Shown here: positions 5,655 through 7,048 of the stretch, in pieces
Numbering within the stretch: the first letter of the stretch is position 1
Layout: each line of letters opens with the position of its first letter
Assembly (NCBI GenBank): GCA_947177825.1
Contig: CAMWWA010000065.1
Location: forward strand, 1-7,048
Source of the DNA: an uncultured Clostridia bacterium
GTDB taxonomy: Bacteria > Bacillota > Clostridia > Christensenellales > Borkfalkiaceae
Length of the DNA: 7,048 nt
Direction of reading: 5' to 3'
Position numbers and translations under genes: made by a program
The notes under the pieces: model-generated
Told to the model about the DNA's origin: nothing
What the model saw: the letters and a program-made list of their open reading frames with translations, nothing else
Databases searched by the model: none

Positions 5655-6320
5655 TCAGCCCTCTTTCCTGGGCTTTCTTGTCGCGAAATAGATAATCAGA
5701 ATTACGGCAACGAGTACCGCAAGAATGACTATCGCGACTATCGCGCCCACGTTAAAGCCGCCATTGTTTTTATCGCTTCCGCCCCGGTTATCGTCGCCTT
5801 CCGTCGGCTTTTCCTCGGTCAGGTTAAGGGGGTAGTCGTCGTTTGCCCCCTCGATATACCCGAACGAACCCTGGCAATACACGTAGGAATATACGGTTGC
5901 GCCCGAATAATAGGTGCCGTAATATGCCGCTTCCACGGCAATCTGGCTTAAAACGGGCAGCGTTGAATTGTTATTGTTTACCATGTAGTTTACTGTGACC
6001 GTCTTGTAAAGGTACGTCACGCCGGGCGTGCCGCTTTCCAGCGTAAAATCGTCCTTGCGGCAGTAACCGTAAAGCGCCTTGTATATGCCCGTGTCGCTTG
6101 CGTAGCGCACGTAATACCAGTCGCCGTCGTCGCGTATGACCTCCACGCAGTAGGTGTAGGGCACTGCAAAAATTGACGTCGCCGTATTCTTTTCGGTAAA
6201 GAAATAGGCGGTGCGTGTCGCCGCCCTCGCGTAGTGTGATTCGGCGGCGAATACGGACTGCGGCGCGGCTGCGAACGCGGCAAGCATTATGCATATCAGC
6301 AAAACCGTAAAGCGTTTCAT
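5655..6320 (-). CDS. Exported, membrane-anchored protein with two SH3-like modules
   Basis: The 221-residue protein has a signal peptide (MKRF, then hydrophobic 5-20, probable cleavage after VFA at residue 25). Two SH3-like modules follow: about 33-95, with RTAYFFTEKNTATSIFAVP, a DDGDWYYVRY strand and YGYCRKDDF; and about 100-160, with GVTYLYKTVTVNYMV and GSFGYIEGAND. Then come a Gly/Asn/Asp-rich linker, one membrane helix (189-213) and a short basic tail (RKPRKEG). Overall design, the FAAE signal cleavage region and the KPTEG(G/D)D linker before the anchor are shared with the 444-residue protein at 3691-5025, so the two are probably related. The ATG at 6320 lies eight bases after TATAAT and lacks a Shine-Dalgarno sequence. 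No good terminator follows the stop. Bacterial SH3 modules usually bind cell-wall peptides; the ligand here is unknown. Confidence 0.85.
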   Translation of the reverse strand: MKRFTVLLICIMLAAFAAAPQSVFAAESHYARAATRTAYFFTEKNTATSIFAVPYTYCVEVIRDDGDWYYVRYASDTGIYKALYGYCRKDDFTLESGTPGVTYLYKTVTVNYMVNNNNSTLPVLSQIAVEAAYYGTYYSGATVYSYVYCQGSFGYIEGANDDYPLNLTEEKPTEGDDNRGGSDKNNGGFNVGAIVAIVILAVLVAVILIIYFATRKPRKEG

Positions 6321-6328
6321 ACTTACGA

Positions 6329-6334
6329 ATTATA
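6329..6334 (-). promoter_or_regulatory. -10 box of the 221-residue SH3-like protein gene
   Basis: A perfect TATAAT on the minus strand (6334-6329) ends eight bases before the ATG. The expected transcription start is the G at 6322, giving a leader of about two bases. No good -35 box is present at 16-18 bases (TAAATT at 17), so the promoter may be weak or need an activator. Confidence 0.6.
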
Positions 6335-6381
6335 AGATATATCAAGTCGGGAATTTACACAGATTTTGTCATAAAAGGTCT

Positions 6382-7048
6382 ATGAATAGAGAAGAAATAC
6401 TCAGCCGCATTGCGCGGATTGACAGGGAATTGAAGAGCCGTAAGGAGGACGCGGGCGCGCTTGCCTCCTATAACTCGGGCAGGAAAAAACACAAAAAGCA
6501 GATGGCGTTTCACAAGTGCAAAAAGCGCAACCGCTGGGTGTTCGGGGGCAACCGCTCGGGCAAGACCGAGTGCGGCGCGGTGGAGGCAATCTGGATGCTT
6601 CGGGGCATACACCCCTACCGCAAAAACAGGAAGGACGTCTTCGGCTGGGCGGTTTCGCTTTCGCAGCAGGTGCAGCGCGACGTTGCGCAGAGCAAGATTT
6701 TAAAGTACCTGCCCAAGAGCTGGATTGCGGAAATAACCATGCTTTCGGGCAGGAAGGATTCGCCCTCGTCTGGTATTATCGACCAGATTAAAATCAAAAA
6801 CGTTTTCGGCGGAATATCCACGCTGGGCTTTAAAAGCTGCGACCAGGGTAGGGAAAAGTTTCAGGGCTGTTCGCTCGATTTCGTGTGGCTGGACGAGGAG
6901 CCGCCCAAGGACGTCTACGAGGAATGCCTTATGCGCGTTATGGATAAGCGCGGCGATATTTTCGGAACTATGACGCCCTTAAAAGGCGAAACGTTTATCT
7001 ACAACGAAATATATCTCAACCGCCGCAACAATCCGCAGGTGTGGTGCG
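6382..7048 (+). CDS. Phage terminase large subunit, N-terminal half (partial)
   Basis: This is the ATPase motor of phage DNA packaging, which pumps DNA into the prohead and cuts it with a C-terminal nuclease. The first 222 residues are present, and the nuclease domain lies beyond the right edge. Seen directly are a basic N-terminal helix region (1-50), Walker A GGNRSGKT (residues 55-62) preceded by RNRWVF, Walker B FVWLDEE (167-173) with the catalytic Glu, and the coupling motif GTMTPLKG (195-202). This combination and order is typical of Terminase_6/T4 gp17-like TerL proteins of Clostridia phages. The start ATG at 6382 has only a weak AAAAGG three bases upstream and no clear promoter. A small subunit gene, which normally comes just before, is absent: the upstream neighbour is a divergent gene for an exported protein. 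The frame is open to the edge, so there is no sign of decay so far. Confidence 0.9.
   Translation, partial: MNREEILSRIARIDRELKSRKEDAGALASYNSGRKKHKKQMAFHKCKKRNRWVFGGNRSGKTECGAVEAIWMLRGIHPYRKNRKDVFGWAVSLSQQVQRDVAQSKILKYLPKSWIAEITMLSGRKDSPSSGIIDQIKIKNVFGGISTLGFKSCDQGREKFQGCSLDFVWLDEEPPKDVYEECLMRVMDKRGDIFGTMTPLKGETFIYNEIYLNRRNNPQVWC

Noticed and set aside
1..7048. CRISPR arrays, tRNA or rRNA genes, insertion sequences, direct attachment repeats
   Set aside because: I looked on both strands and saw no regularly spaced repeats, no cloverleaf or rRNA sequence, no transposase and no obvious paired repeats.

Overview
The window looks like a stretch of chromosome from an uncultured Firmicute of the class Clostridia, probably gut-type. 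The grounds are mid GC content, AAGGAG-type ribosome sites, near-consensus sigma-A promoters, a Bacillus/Clostridium-type LexA box, and protein families typical of that group (a DUF378 protein, SH3-like exported proteins). The exact genus cannot be read from the sequence. The right end runs into a phage packaging gene, so a prophage or prophage remnant may begin there.

Layout. Positions 1-1650 (+): the 3' end of an NAD-dependent malic enzyme gene, overlapped by one base by tilS (tRNA-Ile lysidine synthase); the pair ends at a strong hairpin terminator. Positions 1654-2005 (+): a single-gene unit encoding a two-helix DUF378 membrane protein, ending at a hairpin that has a T run on both strands. 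Positions 2006-3594 (-): a 512-residue multi-pass membrane protein with its own perfect -35/-10 promoter, converging on that shared terminator. Positions 3641-5061 (-): an exported, C-terminally anchored protein with SH3-like modules, its terminator and its promoter. Positions 5182-5643 (+): a 133-residue protein of unknown function with a LexA-type (SOS) operator between its promoter and ribosome site. Positions 5655-6334 (-): a second, shorter exported SH3-like protein with the same C-terminal anchor design. Positions 6382-7048 (+): the N-terminal half of a phage terminase large subunit, running off the window.

How it fits together. The left third is housekeeping: central carbon metabolism, tRNA modification and a small membrane protein. 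The middle and right are a cell-envelope block of three minus-strand genes encoding membrane or exported proteins. All three start codons lie only 7-9 bases after a TATAAT box and have no Shine-Dalgarno sequence, so their mRNAs are predicted to be leaderless or nearly so. The plus-strand genes instead use ribosome sites or translational coupling. Between the two SH3-like genes sits the opposite-strand SOS-type gene, which converges on the upstream SH3-like gene with only 11 bases between stop codons and no convincing terminator.

The most interesting points are the repeated leaderless architecture, the LexA-box-controlled unknown gene nested between two related envelope proteins next to a phage terminase, and the YwaF/TMEM164-like membrane protein. 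All functional links among these are inference from sequence and layout.
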